8,482 nt of DNA from contig CAAFTS010000114.1 of assembly GCA_900765975.1 (NCBI GenBank), positions 1-8,482 of the forward strand. Direction: 5' to 3'. Below the pieces are notes generated by a model. That model was not told the DNA's origin, did no database searches, and saw nothing but the letters and a program-made list of their open reading frames with translations. This stretch comes from Lachnospiraceae bacterium. Its GTDB lineage: Bacteria > Bacillota > Clostridia > Lachnospirales > Lachnospiraceae. The position numbers were made by a program, and so were the translations under genes. Positions 1 to 5,853 of the stretch are shown one piece after another (the first letter of the stretch is position 1; the number at the start of each line of letters is the position of its first letter).

Positions 1-1
1 A

Positions 2-70
2 CCGGCTGATGAGGCGGTCTTAGAGTTGTGCCATAAAATCACTTCACAAAAATTTTCAAAAAGTGCTTGA
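2..70 (+). CDS. possible 3' end of a gene that starts before the window
   Basis: A reading frame is open from base 2 to a TGA stop at 68-70, encoding about 22 residues that end in KITSQKFSKSA. It has no start in the window. A good terminator follows about 30 bases later, which is where the end of a plus-strand gene would be expected. The piece is too short to name a family. An open stretch of this length can occur by chance, so this is a tentative call based mainly on the terminator. Confidence 0.35.
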   Translation, partial: PADEAVLELCHKITSQKFSKSA

Positions 71-79
71 CTTTTTATT

Positions 80-153
80 AGCAGGCTTTCATATAAATAT
101 TGCCTGCTCAATCAGGCAGTTTAAGCATACCATTGATGAGCAGGCAGTTTTTT
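80..153 (+). terminator. rho-independent terminator with an alternative upstream hairpin
   Basis: The arm GCCTGCTCAATCA (102-114) pairs with TGATGAGCAGGC (134-145), with one bulged base, and is followed by AG and six T (148-153). This is a classic plus-strand terminator. An extra copy of the 3' arm, AGCAGGC at 80-86, can instead pair with GCCTGCT at 102-108, so two exclusive foldings exist. CAGGCAGTTT is also repeated directly at 113-122 and 141-150. The terminator probably ends the gene whose tail is at 2-70. It may also slow minus-strand transcripts leaving the DUF3788 gene, although the U tract on that strand is poor. Confidence 0.7.
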
Positions 154-206
154 AATTTGAGATAATTGATTTTCTATGGAATGGTAAATGAATGATTAAG
201 AAATTC

Positions 207-638
207 CTAAGGCGATATCCTCCTCTTTCTAAGATTTATCAGTTCAAAAACATTATCCATAATCTCCTTATCCCGTACTTCTAACATCAGCCATTTCTGT
301 CCGTTACCAGTTTTTGCATCTCTGAATACTTTCTGCACATAGTCAGAAAATAACGGCATTAATAATTCTGCCTCCGTAAGTTCACGGCTTCCTATCACCA
401 CAAGAGCGATAAAATAACCCTGCATTGGGTAACAGGTACAAAGAGATTTCCCGCTTTTCTTGTATTTAATATTCCAGCCTGGCTGCATGGAACAGCGGCT
501 GTAATCCATATAAGGCTCAATCCGGTAAGCGGACCGGATACGGCTGTCAAACTCTGCCCATAACGGATTGTCAATATACTCCGCTATTTGCTTCAGAGAT
601 GGAGCATCGCCGTTTGTATAAAGCATATTCCAATCCAT
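207..638 (-). CDS. DUF3788 family protein
   Basis: This is a 143-residue soluble protein with no signal peptide or membrane segment. It begins MDWNMLYTNGDAPSL and ends in a basic KRRISP tail. Overall content (the W-x-EFDSRIRSAYRIEP segment near residues 28-43, PGWNIKYKKSGKSLCT near 53-68, and a GYFIALVVIGSRE strand near 74-86) fits the DUF3788 family, for which no biochemical role is established. The start is an ATG with an AGGAGGG ribosome site 7 bases upstream. The site overlaps the stop codon of the AraC gene, so the two genes are co-transcribed and probably translationally coupled. Three cysteines are present, but no catalytic motif is recognisable. The family call is from memory of the family's appearance. 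A small-molecule or stress role alongside the regulator is only inferred. Confidence 0.8.
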   Translation of the reverse strand: MDWNMLYTNGDAPSLKQIAEYIDNPLWAEFDSRIRSAYRIEPYMDYSRCSMQPGWNIKYKKSGKSLCTCYPMQGYFIALVVIGSRELTEAELLMPLFSDYVQKVFRDAKTGNGQKWLMLEVRDKEIMDNVFELINLRKRRISP

Positions 639-651
639 CCCAATATCCCTC

Positions 652-1581
652 CTACTCTTTTTTTTCCAACGGTATGGGCTTGACCCAAATTTCCATACAG
701 GCCATATCTTTTAGGTCACGATAATACTTTTCTGCTGAAAAAGGCTCCGTTGTTAAACTGTGATGCGGCAGCCATGTACCGAAAAGGTATTTTCCACCCT
801 GATTCAAGGCAACCGTTACCAAATCCTCAAAATTTTCTGCTTCAATCCTACAAACGATGTATTCTCCCGCCGGGAGTTCTCTCTTTACAAAGTCTCCCTG
901 CTGATTATGCGGGATATCTCGAACAAGACCGCCCGCAAAATACGTGAAAAGGCCCTGTGCCGTATTTTCCGTATGGGACATTCCCATTTCCACATTTGTA
1001 TCGATGTCTGCTGCGATTGACGTCTTCTCCATATGGTAGCGTTTCCAGAGCTGTCCCGGCACATCTACACCTGTGCTTTCACCAGCCGGAATCTGTTCAG
1101 AAATACGGACTTTTGTTTCAAAGCCGAGGTAAACTTCCGGTTCCGCCAACGTTTTTCTCTGGATTTCCAAGACGATATTTCCTACCACCAGCGGAACCCC
1201 TTCATCTACTAAGACGTAATTCATGGAAACTTCCGGCTTGTCGAATGTGTTGAGCATTGGTAAATCTCTCCTGTACTCTTCGGGTGTGATTCCATACGTT
1301 TCCTTGAAGGCCCGCGTAAAATTTGCATGGCTTGTAAAGCCATAGTCCAGGGCAACGTCCAGTATTCTCTGTTTGGTATTACCCAGATTTTCAATCACCT
1401 TTGCCAGGCGGCGGAGCTTCACATATTCCTGAACCGGTTTATTTACCAGCCGCTTGAACAAACGCTGAAAATAGAAAGGGGACAGGCCGGCGATATTTGC
1501 CAGTTCCTCCGTATAAATTTCTTCTGTTAAGTGTTCCTCGATAAATGTTAAGGATTGTTCAATTGCTTCCCATGCGTACAT
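652..1581 (-). CDS. AraC family transcriptional regulator with GyrI-like effector-binding domain
   Basis: A 309-residue cytoplasmic regulator. Residues about 8-105 form the AraC double helix-turn-helix: the first around YTEELANIAGLSPFYFQRLF (23-42), the second around ILDVALDYGFTSHANFTRAF (73-92), followed by the family signature ending YGITPEEYR. Residues about 145-303 look like the GyrI/Rob-type effector domain, with an AGEYIVCRIE strand and the closing MEIWVKPI strand. The family usually binds lipophilic or cationic compounds there and activates efflux or detoxification genes. The ATG start has AGGAGGT six bases upstream and an extended -10 promoter behind it. The DUF3788 gene follows 13 bases after the stop, as one operon. 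The MITE-like palindrome lies immediately upstream. The ligand and targets cannot be read from the sequence. Confidence 0.93.
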   Translation of the reverse strand: MYAWEAIEQSLTFIEEHLTEEIYTEELANIAGLSPFYFQRLFKRLVNKPVQEYVKLRRLAKVIENLGNTKQRILDVALDYGFTSHANFTRAFKETYGITPEEYRRDLPMLNTFDKPEVSMNYVLVDEGVPLVVGNIVLEIQRKTLAEPEVYLGFETKVRISEQIPAGESTGVDVPGQLWKRYHMEKTSIAADIDTNVEMGMSHTENTAQGLFTYFAGGLVRDIPHNQQGDFVKRELPAGEYIVCRIEAENFEDLVTVALNQGGKYLFGTWLPHHSLTTEPFSAEKYYRDLKDMACMEIWVKPIPLEKKE

Positions 1582-1609
1582 TGTTGTACCTCCTGTATTT
1601 GATGTTCAC

Positions 1610-1618
1610 ATTATATCA
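1610..1618 (-). promoter_or_regulatory. extended -10 promoter of the AraC-DUF3788 operon
   Basis: On the minus strand the sequence reads TGATATAATG, a perfect TATAAT preceded by TG one base away (extended -10). It lies about 30 bases before the ATG at 1581. No good -35 hexamer is found 16-18 bases upstream, which is acceptable for an extended -10 promoter and would also suit activation by the AraC protein itself. Confidence 0.6.
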
Positions 1619-1669
1619 TCTTATTTTTTGCCTAGCTTATCACACAATGCGCTTTTTTTCAGGAAATCG

Positions 1670-1835
1670 CTAGAGCGTGTTTGAAAATTGCTTTCCGTCA
1701 GATGTACGTCACACTTTGTGGGAGATTTGGTCCGAATGAGCGCGGCGTAGTGGGCTACGGCAAGCGAACTCGGCTCAAATCTCCCGCGAAGTGGGGCGTG
1801 CAGATGGCGGGAATGAATTTTCAAACACGCTCTAG
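1670..1835. repeat. MITE-like 166-bp palindromic element with TA-flanked perfect 20-bp inverted ends
   Basis: The arms CTAGAGCGTGTTTGAAAATT (1670-1689) and its exact reverse complement (1816-1835) enclose a sequence that is itself an imperfect palindrome: GGGAGATTTG near 1730 faces CAAATCTCCC near 1778, and GTAG TGGG CTAC forms the tip. The whole element can fold into one long hairpin. It encodes no transposase, and open frames read on both strands are by-products of the symmetry. If the TA inside each CTAG end is the target duplication, the inverted repeats begin GAGCGTGTTTGAAAAT, as expected for an element moved in trans by an IS630/Tc1-type transposase. It is clearly more GC-rich than the flanking promoter DNA. 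From memory, similar GAGCGTGTTTGAAAAT-ended repeats are common in gut clostridial genomes; this was not searched. Confidence 0.8.
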
Positions 1836-1872
1836 GGCACTGCGGCATTTTTTTAATTACTTTAGATAATAA

Positions 1873-1901
1873 TTGACATTGCGGGCCATACGTGGTATAT
1901 T
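1873..1901 (+). promoter_or_regulatory. tetR promoter (-35 TTGACA, 17 bp, -10 TATATT)
   Basis: A perfect -35 TTGACA at 1873-1878 is followed by an exact 17-base spacer and TATATT at 1896-1901. The predicted transcription start near 1908 lies inside the palindromic operator at 1906-1930, so a bound repressor would block initiation. Confidence 0.8.
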
Positions 1902-1905
1902 CTAT

Positions 1906-1930
1906 ATGACTATATTAAATATTTAGTCAT
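1906..1930. promoter_or_regulatory. TetR operator copy 1 (25-bp palindrome)
   Basis: The ends ATGACTA (1906-1912) and TAGTCAT (1924-1930) are perfect inverted arms around an AT-rich centre. Nine of the 12 symmetric pairs match. The site sits between the -10 element and the ribosome site of the tetR gene. A second 25-bp palindrome with the same left half ATGACTATATT and the same right end GTCAT lies at 2583-2607 before the ABC genes. Recurrence at both promoters is the main evidence that it is the binding site of the neighbouring TetR protein. Confidence 0.72.
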
Positions 1931-1931
1931 T

Positions 1932-1937
1932 AGGAGG
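1932..1937 (+). promoter_or_regulatory. ribosome binding site that fixes the tetR start
   Basis: AGGAGG at 1932-1937 is followed by 8 bases and then GTG at 1946. An upstream in-frame GTG at 1937 overlaps the ribosome site itself and cannot be its start, so 1946 is preferred. Confidence 0.8.
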
Positions 1938-1945
1938 TGATAAAA

Positions 1946-2527
1946 GTGCCACGCTTTACTGAAAAAGAGAAAGCATTTATTAGTGATAAACTACTGGCCG
2001 AAGGCGAAAAACTTTTTTCCCTGCATGGATTAAAGAAAGTGACTGTTGATGATTTAGCTGTTGCCGCCAATATTTCCAAAGGCTCCTTTTATGCGTTTTA
2101 TCCCAGCAAGGAACACCTGTATATCGAAATCAACTTTCAATTACAGCAGAAACTTTTTGAAAATATTGAAACAGTGGTGAAGAAGAAGCATTATCCTACG
2201 CAAAAGGCTTTAACCAAAGACGTCATTATGATGAGTCTTACCGGAATCATTACTTCTCCCATCCTGTCGCAGATTGATTTATCCATAATGGATTATCTGC
2301 AGCGGAAGTTGTCCCCTGATATTTTCAGTAACCATATGTACAATGATATCCGCATATTGGAAATGTTGCAGCAAATGGGAGTACAGTTTACCGTTCCTCA
2401 TACTGTATTGATTAAATCTCTATATTCTGTGTTGACCTGCCTGGAGCAGTTCAGGGAAGATGAAGAATTAGAACAGATACAAACACTTTTAGTTGATGGT
2501 ATCGTGGAACAGGTTGTTAAGAAATAG
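1946..2527 (+). CDS. TetR/AcrR family repressor of the adjacent ABC exporter
   Basis: A 193-residue regulator starting at GTG, beginning MPRFTEKEKAFISDKLL. The N-terminal DNA-binding domain is typical of TetR: a first helix with EGEKLFSLHGLKKVTVDDLA (19-38), then the helix-turn-helix AANISKGSFYAFYPSKEHLY (40-59). Residues from about 70 onward form the variable all-helical ligand and dimer domain. The gene has its own strong promoter with a palindrome over the start site, and a terminator directly after the stop. The ABC genes downstream carry a second copy of the palindrome. Known TetR proteins in such arrangements release DNA when they bind an exported compound, so self-repression and control of the exporter are inferred. 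The inducer is unknown. Confidence 0.93.
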   Translation: MPRFTEKEKAFISDKLLAEGEKLFSLHGLKKVTVDDLAVAANISKGSFYAFYPSKEHLYIEINFQLQQKLFENIETVVKKKHYPTQKALTKDVIMMSLTGIITSPILSQIDLSIMDYLQRKLSPDIFSNHMYNDIRILEMLQQMGVQFTVPHTVLIKSLYSVLTCLEQFREDEELEQIQTLLVDGIVEQVVKK

Positions 2528-2544
2528 CAGCACTTGTTTGGTTA

Positions 2545-2573
2545 TTTGGCTGACAGGTAGCCAAACTTTTTTT
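2545..2573 (+). terminator. rho-independent terminator after tetR
   Basis: TTTGGCT (2545-2551) and AGCCAAA (2559-2565) form a perfect 7-bp stem with a 7-base loop, followed by C and seven T. It lies 17 bases after the tetR stop codon and before the second operator. It separates the regulator transcript from the ABC transcript, although some read-through is possible. Confidence 0.8.
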
Positions 2574-2582
2574 ATTCTTAAT

Positions 2583-2607
2583 ATGACTATATTTTATAAA
2601 ACGTCAT
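2583..2607. promoter_or_regulatory. TetR operator copy 2, before the ABC operon
   Basis: This 25-bp site has inverted ends ATGAC and GTCAT, extended to ATATGAC / GTCATAT over 2581-2609. It matches the first operator at 19 of 25 positions, including the first 11 and last 5 bases. TATATT (2588-2593) and TATAAA (2595-2600) inside it are possible -10 elements, so binding would cover the promoter. No convincing -35 was found, so the exact promoter is unsettled. The ATPase ribosome site begins about 12 bases later. Confidence 0.68.
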
Positions 2608-2631
2608 ATATTCAAAAAGGAGGAAGTAAAA

Positions 2632-3477
2632 ATGATTGAAGTCAACAAGTTATGTTTCAGCTACACAAACAAGCCTTTTGTCGAAAATGTGAGTTTTCAC
2701 GTAGGACGGGGGGAAATCTTCGGTTTTCTGGGGCCCTCAGGCGCCGGTAAATCAACCATACAGAAAGTCCTGACCGGTCTTAACACAAGATATAAAGGGA
2801 GTGTCAAAGTAGCTGGAACGGAAATCCGCGAAAGGACTAACAGATTTTACGAGCGTATCGGCGTTGATTTTGAGTTTTCCACCTGTTATGAGAAATTCAC
2901 CGCACGCGAAAATCTGAAATACTTTGGTTCCCTGTATGACCGGCCGCTCCGTTCCACTGAAGAACTTTTAAAAATGGTGGGGCTGGAAAATGACGGTGAT
3001 AAAAAGGTTTCCGATTATTCAAAAGGTATGCGTTCCAGGCTGAACTTTATAAAAGCCCTGGTCCACAATCCGGATATTCTTTTTCTTGATGAACCCACCA
3101 GCGGCCTTGATCCTACCAACAGCAGGCTCATGAAAGATATTATCCTTGCCGAGAAAAAACGCGGGAAGACGATTATTATTACCACGCACAATATGTTCGA
3201 CGCAACTGAACTGTGCGATCAGGTTGCTTTTATTGTATCAGGAAAGGTCAGCGCCCTGGATACCCCACACAATCTTATCATGTCAAGAGGCGCCGCTAAA
3301 ATCCGGTACTCTTATTTTGAAAATGGAGAAAAGACGGGTGAATGCACGCTTACACAAACTGCGTATGATAAACGGCTAAATGAACTTATCCGAAGCAATA
3401 GTCTTCGCTCTGTCCACAGCAGTGAACCGACATTAAATGATATTTTCGTGGATATAACAGGGAGGACGCTGCAATGA
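2632..3477 (+). CDS. ABC transporter ATP-binding protein (exporter, drug-efflux type)
   Basis: A 281-residue ATPase with all core motifs: Walker A GPSGAGKST (34-42), signature YSKGM (129-133), Walker B with catalytic Glu in LFLDEP (150-155), D-loop SGLDP, and H-loop His186. The Q-loop glutamine position appears to be Glu81, in GVDFEFSTCYEKFTARENL. Residues 215-281 form an extra C-terminal domain, as in ABC-2 type exporters. A GGAGG site 8 bases upstream supports the ATG. The stop overlaps the first permease start (ATGA), so the genes are translationally coupled. With two non-identical permeases this matches the layout of the mycobacterial Rv2686c-Rv2688c fluoroquinolone exporter. Substrate identity is not shown by sequence; a peptide, lipid or drug is possible. 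Confidence 0.93.
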   Translation: MIEVNKLCFSYTNKPFVENVSFHVGRGEIFGFLGPSGAGKSTIQKVLTGLNTRYKGSVKVAGTEIRERTNRFYERIGVDFEFSTCYEKFTARENLKYFGSLYDRPLRSTEELLKMVGLENDGDKKVSDYSKGMRSRLNFIKALVHNPDILFLDEPTSGLDPTNSRLMKDIILAEKKRGKTIIITTHNMFDATELCDQVAFIVSGKVSALDTPHNLIMSRGAAKIRYSYFENGEKTGECTLTQTAYDKRLNELIRSNSLRSVHSSEPTLNDIFVDITGRTLQ

Positions 3478-4157
3478 AATTAAGAAGATTAGTCTGCGGC
3501 GATATTCACTTCCAATGGAAATATGGCTTTTACTTTATTTATTTTGTTTTGACCGTGATTTATGTCTTCGGCATTACAGCTTTACCGGATAACTGGAAAC
3601 ACAATGCAGCCGCCATTATGATTTATTCCGATCCGGCGGCAATGGGGCTGTTCTTCATGGGAGCGATTGTTTTACTTGAAAAAAGTCAAAAGGTACTCCA
3701 TGCGATTGCCATATCGCCGGCAAAAGTATCCGAGTACATCCTGGCCAAGGTATTTTCACTGATGTTTATATCCTGTGTAGTCGCATTGATACTGGGAATT
3801 GCTGCTGGAAATAGGAACCTATCAGGTATCATAATCGGGACAGCATTAACATCATCAATTTTTACTATGCTCGGCATCATGGCTGCCACGAAGATTGCGA
3901 ACCTGAATCAGTTTTTAATTGTAATTATGCCCATTGAGATTTTATGCTTTGTTCCCCCCATTGCAGGATTATTTACAGACCTGCCGGAAATTTTACGGTT
4001 CTTTCCATTTATGGCCTGCATGAATTTAATAACAGGGTACAGCCAGAACCCGTTTTTGGATTTGGTTCTGGTTCTTGCAGCAAATTTTGTATTATATCCG
4101 GCAACACATAAAATGGTATCAAAAATGTGGCGGAGTATTGGAGGTGTGAAGATATGA
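3474..4157 (+). CDS. ABC exporter permease, first subunit
   Basis: A 227-residue integral membrane protein with about six hydrophobic segments, near residues 18-37, 45-68, 93-112, 117-137, 146-167 and 193-209. A cytoplasmic stretch after the second helix reads EKSQKVLHAIAISPAKVSEY (69-88), followed by ILAKV. It has the E-x-K...SP...Y...K pattern seen in ABC-2-like drug-export permeases and probably contacts the ATPase. Its start overlaps the ATPase stop by ATGA, and its own stop overlaps the next permease start in the same way, giving tight co-translation of the complex. It has no signal peptide. The family name in databases is likely to be a fluoroquinolone-export-type permease, but the substrate is not demonstrated. 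Confidence 0.88.
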   Translation: MKLRRLVCGDIHFQWKYGFYFIYFVLTVIYVFGITALPDNWKHNAAAIMIYSDPAAMGLFFMGAIVLLEKSQKVLHAIAISPAKVSEYILAKVFSLMFISCVVALILGIAAGNRNLSGIIIGTALTSSIFTMLGIMAATKIANLNQFLIVIMPIEILCFVPPIAGLFTDLPEILRFFPFMACMNLITGYSQNPFLDLVLVLAANFVLYPATHKMVSKMWRSIGGVKI

Positions 4158-4852
4158 AAAAGGTATTTAACAGCATAGGGCAGGTATTCCAACAGATAAA
4201 AAAGGATCCCATGATGCTTGCAGCTTGTTTCACCCCGTTTCTGGTTGGCGCCCTTATTAAATTTGGAATCCCATTGATAGAAAAAGCGGCAAAATTTTCT
4301 TTACAGCCCTATTATCCGATGTTTGACTTATTCCTTTCTATCATGGCGCCAGTGCTTCTTTGTTTTGCTTTTGCCATGATTACCTTAGAAGAAATTGATG
4401 ATAAAGTTTCCAGGTATTTTTCAATAACTCCGCTTGGAAAATCAGGATATATTTTTTCAAGGCTTGGAATACCTGCAATTCTGTCAACGGTTGTTACATT
4501 TATTGTGATGTTAATCTTTTCATTGGAAAAACGGTCCGTCATCATGGTTTTAGGCTTGTCCGTTTTAGGGGCGGTCCAGGCTATTATGGTAGCCCTGATG
4601 ATCATTACCCTTTCAGCTAATAAACTGGAGGGAATGGCAGTTACAAAACTGGCTGCACTTACATTACTAGGAATACCAGCCCCATTCTTGATTGATAGTT
4701 ACTGCCAGTTTGCGGTTGGCTTCCTTCCATCATTTTGGGCAGCCAAAGCCGTACAGAATGAGGCGGTTCTTTATTTTCCCATGGCTTTGGCGGCAGCTTT
4801 AATCTGGTATTATTTCCTTACAAAACGTCTGTTTCAGAAGCTGGCAGGATAA
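4154..4852 (+). CDS. ABC exporter permease, second subunit
   Basis: A 232-residue membrane protein starting MKKVFNSIGQVFQQIKKDP. A longer in-frame ATG at 4127 lies inside the first permease. The start at 4154 is preferred because GGAGG (4140-4144) precedes it by 9 bases and it makes an ATGA overlap with the previous stop. About six hydrophobic segments are visible, with the N-terminal 18 residues amphipathic and basic. After the second helix it has LEEIDDKVSRYFSITPLGKS (78-97) followed by GYIFSRL. This is a diverged version of the coupling stretch in the first permease, so the two are probably ancient paralogues forming a heterodimer. It likely pairs with two copies of the single ATPase to make a full exporter. 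Confidence 0.88.
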   Translation: MKKVFNSIGQVFQQIKKDPMMLAACFTPFLVGALIKFGIPLIEKAAKFSLQPYYPMFDLFLSIMAPVLLCFAFAMITLEEIDDKVSRYFSITPLGKSGYIFSRLGIPAILSTVVTFIVMLIFSLEKRSVIMVLGLSVLGAVQAIMVALMIITLSANKLEGMAVTKLAALTLLGIPAPFLIDSYCQFAVGFLPSFWAAKAVQNEAVLYFPMALAAALIWYYFLTKRLFQKLAG

Positions 4853-4920
4853 TGAACTTCTCCATTCTGCATAGGACGGGGCAGATGATTTAAGACAACT
4901 GAAAGGGGGTGAAGTAGGTT

Positions 4921-5049
4921 ATGGAGCAATACTGGTGGATTATCATTGCCGCGGTTTTGATTGTCGTTGGCTTACTAAAAATGGTTATTATGAAAAAATA
5001 CAATGATAAAAAGAATCCCAAAAAGCATCCACATAATGATGGAGATTAG
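4921..5049 (+). CDS. small one-helix membrane protein at the end of the ABC operon
   Basis: A 42-residue frame begins MEQYWWIIIAAVLIVVGLL and continues into a lysine-, asparagine- and histidine-rich tail that ends HPHNDGD. Residues about 5-23 form a single hydrophobic helix. The Lys-rich segment after it (KKYNDKKNPKKH) should stay in the cytoplasm by the positive-inside rule. A strong ribosome site AGGGGGTGA (4904-4912) stands 8 bases before the ATG, and no promoter was seen in the 68-base gap after the second permease, so it is probably the fourth gene of the operon. A strong hairpin begins 7 bases after the stop. No known family is recognised. It could be an accessory or stabilising subunit of the exporter, but that is inference from position and topology. 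Confidence 0.7.
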   Translation: MEQYWWIIIAAVLIVVGLLKMVIMKKYNDKKNPKKHPHNDGD

Positions 5050-5055
5050 TCAGCT

Positions 5056-5105
5056 GTACATGGGCCACAGCACCCGGTCTTGTTGCGGGTGCTGTGGCCA
5101 TGTAC
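5056..5105. terminator. strong 20-bp hairpin closing the ABC operon, without a U tract
   Basis: The left arm 5056-5076 (GTACATGG...CAGCACCCG) and right arm 5086-5105 (CGGGTGCTG...CCATGTAC) pair over 20 bp with one bulged G and a 9-base loop. The stem is GC-rich. No T run follows on either strand, so it is not a textbook intrinsic terminator. It lies between convergent transcription units: just after the 42-aa gene on the plus strand, and about 120 bases after the hydrolase on the minus strand. It may end both transcripts or protect their 3' ends from nucleases. Confidence 0.5.
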
Positions 5106-5225
5106 GCGATAGGACGCTGTTTATGAGGGAAAAGTACAATCTTGCCGCTTGATTTCCGTGCCCGAAAAGCCCTATTATATAACGTCTTTTCGCCCCTGCC
5201 GTAACAGTCTGAGTTGACTTGACAT

Positions 5226-5765
5226 TTACAGCAAATAATCTGTACTTGACATAACCGTTGCAAATCTACCATTCAGTGAAGCCATATATACATCATTGAT
5301 AAAACTTGCAGGCAGCTTTCGACCGTTCCATTCTAAGTCTTTTGTTGCACAAGCGTCAGATATAAGAGTAACCAAATAACCAAGGTCTTTTGCTGCTCTC
5401 ACAGTCGTATCTACACACATATGTGTCATCATTCCACACATTACCAAATTTTTTATTGACAATGAGGTTAATTTTTCTTGCAATGTTGTTTCATGGAAGC
5501 CATTAGGCGTATGCTTTACAATAATATATTCTGAACCTAAAGGTTCTATCTCCTTATGAAGTTGAACGCCTTTCGTGTTTGGGAGAAAAAAAGCTGCGTC
5601 CTCTGGTGATATGTGTTGTACATAAAAAATCGGGAGTTTCCTTTCTCTAAAATGTTCCAGCAGTCTTTTTGTGACCTTTAATGCCTGTTCTGATTGAAAA
5701 AGCTCACATTTCCCTTGTGGAAAATAGTCATTTTGAACGTCAATTATTACTAATGCAGTATCCAT
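5226..5765 (-). CDS. isochorismatase-family cysteine hydrolase
   Basis: A 179-residue cytoplasmic enzyme of the isochorismatase-like (nicotinamidase-related) family, close to the usual length. The catalytic triad is visible: Asp9 in LVIIDVQNDYF, Lys84 in IIVKHTPNGF, and the nucleophile Cys117 in CGMMTHMCVDTTVRAA. The following strand LGYLVTLISDACATKD is also typical. Family members hydrolyse amides or ethers (nicotinamide, isochorismate, N-carbamoyl compounds); the substrate here cannot be decided. The GMMTHMCV nucleophile loop is that of the general hydrolase subgroup rather than of a dedicated siderophore enzyme. The ATG has an AGAAGGGA site nine bases upstream. An HxlR regulator gene lies 88 bases upstream on the same strand, suggesting regulation by it. 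Base use looks more AT-rich than the flanking genes. Confidence 0.92.
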   Translation of the reverse strand: MDTALVIIDVQNDYFPQGKCELFQSEQALKVTKRLLEHFRERKLPIFYVQHISPEDAAFFLPNTKGVQLHKEIEPLGSEYIIVKHTPNGFHETTLQEKLTSLSIKNLVMCGMMTHMCVDTTVRAAKDLGYLVTLISDACATKDLEWNGRKLPASFINDVYMASLNGRFATVMSSTDYLL

Positions 5766-5822
5766 TTTATCAAATCCCTTCTACATTTCTATTTGATAAA
5801 ATAATACATGAAAGCCGCCAGC

Positions 5823-5835
5823 AAGTAAATTACTT
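5823..5835. promoter_or_regulatory. possible HxlR operator in front of the hydrolase gene
   Basis: AAGTAA-A-TTACTT is a perfect 6-bp inverted repeat about a single base. A further TACTT follows. On the minus strand it lies just upstream of TGTATTAT and TTTTAT stretches that could act as -10 sequences for the hydrolase. HxlR-type regulators bind short palindromes of this kind, so it is a reasonable but unproven binding site. Confidence 0.4.
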
Positions 5836-5853
5836 ACTTTTTCGTGCATAGCG

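Noticed and set aside
113..150. CAGGCAGTTT repeats as a CRISPR fragment
   Set aside because: There are only two short copies and they are explained by the terminator arms. No regular spacers or cas genes are present.
80..153. A known riboswitch or T-box upstream of a gene
   Set aside because: No conserved T-box sequence or riboswitch core was found, and no plus-strand gene follows closely.
750..1530. Several plus-strand open frames of 65-98 aa opposite the AraC gene
   Set aside because: They are antisense shadows of a well-supported gene, without ribosome sites and with implausible amino acid content.
1621..1869. Open frames of 75 aa (minus) and 62 aa (plus) in the palindromic element
   Set aside because: They mirror each other because the DNA is self-complementary. 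They lack ribosome sites and resemble no protein.
5163..5192. CGAAAAG / CTTTTCG inverted repeat with TATAAT on the minus strand between its arms
   Set aside because: The 16-base gap, the 7-bp AT-rich stem and the lack of a -35 make neither a terminator nor a promoter convincing.
4988..5272. A 94-aa minus-strand frame across the hairpin and the hydrolase end
   Set aside because: It runs through the long hairpin and is antisense to the 42-aa gene. It has no ribosome site and no recognisable domain.
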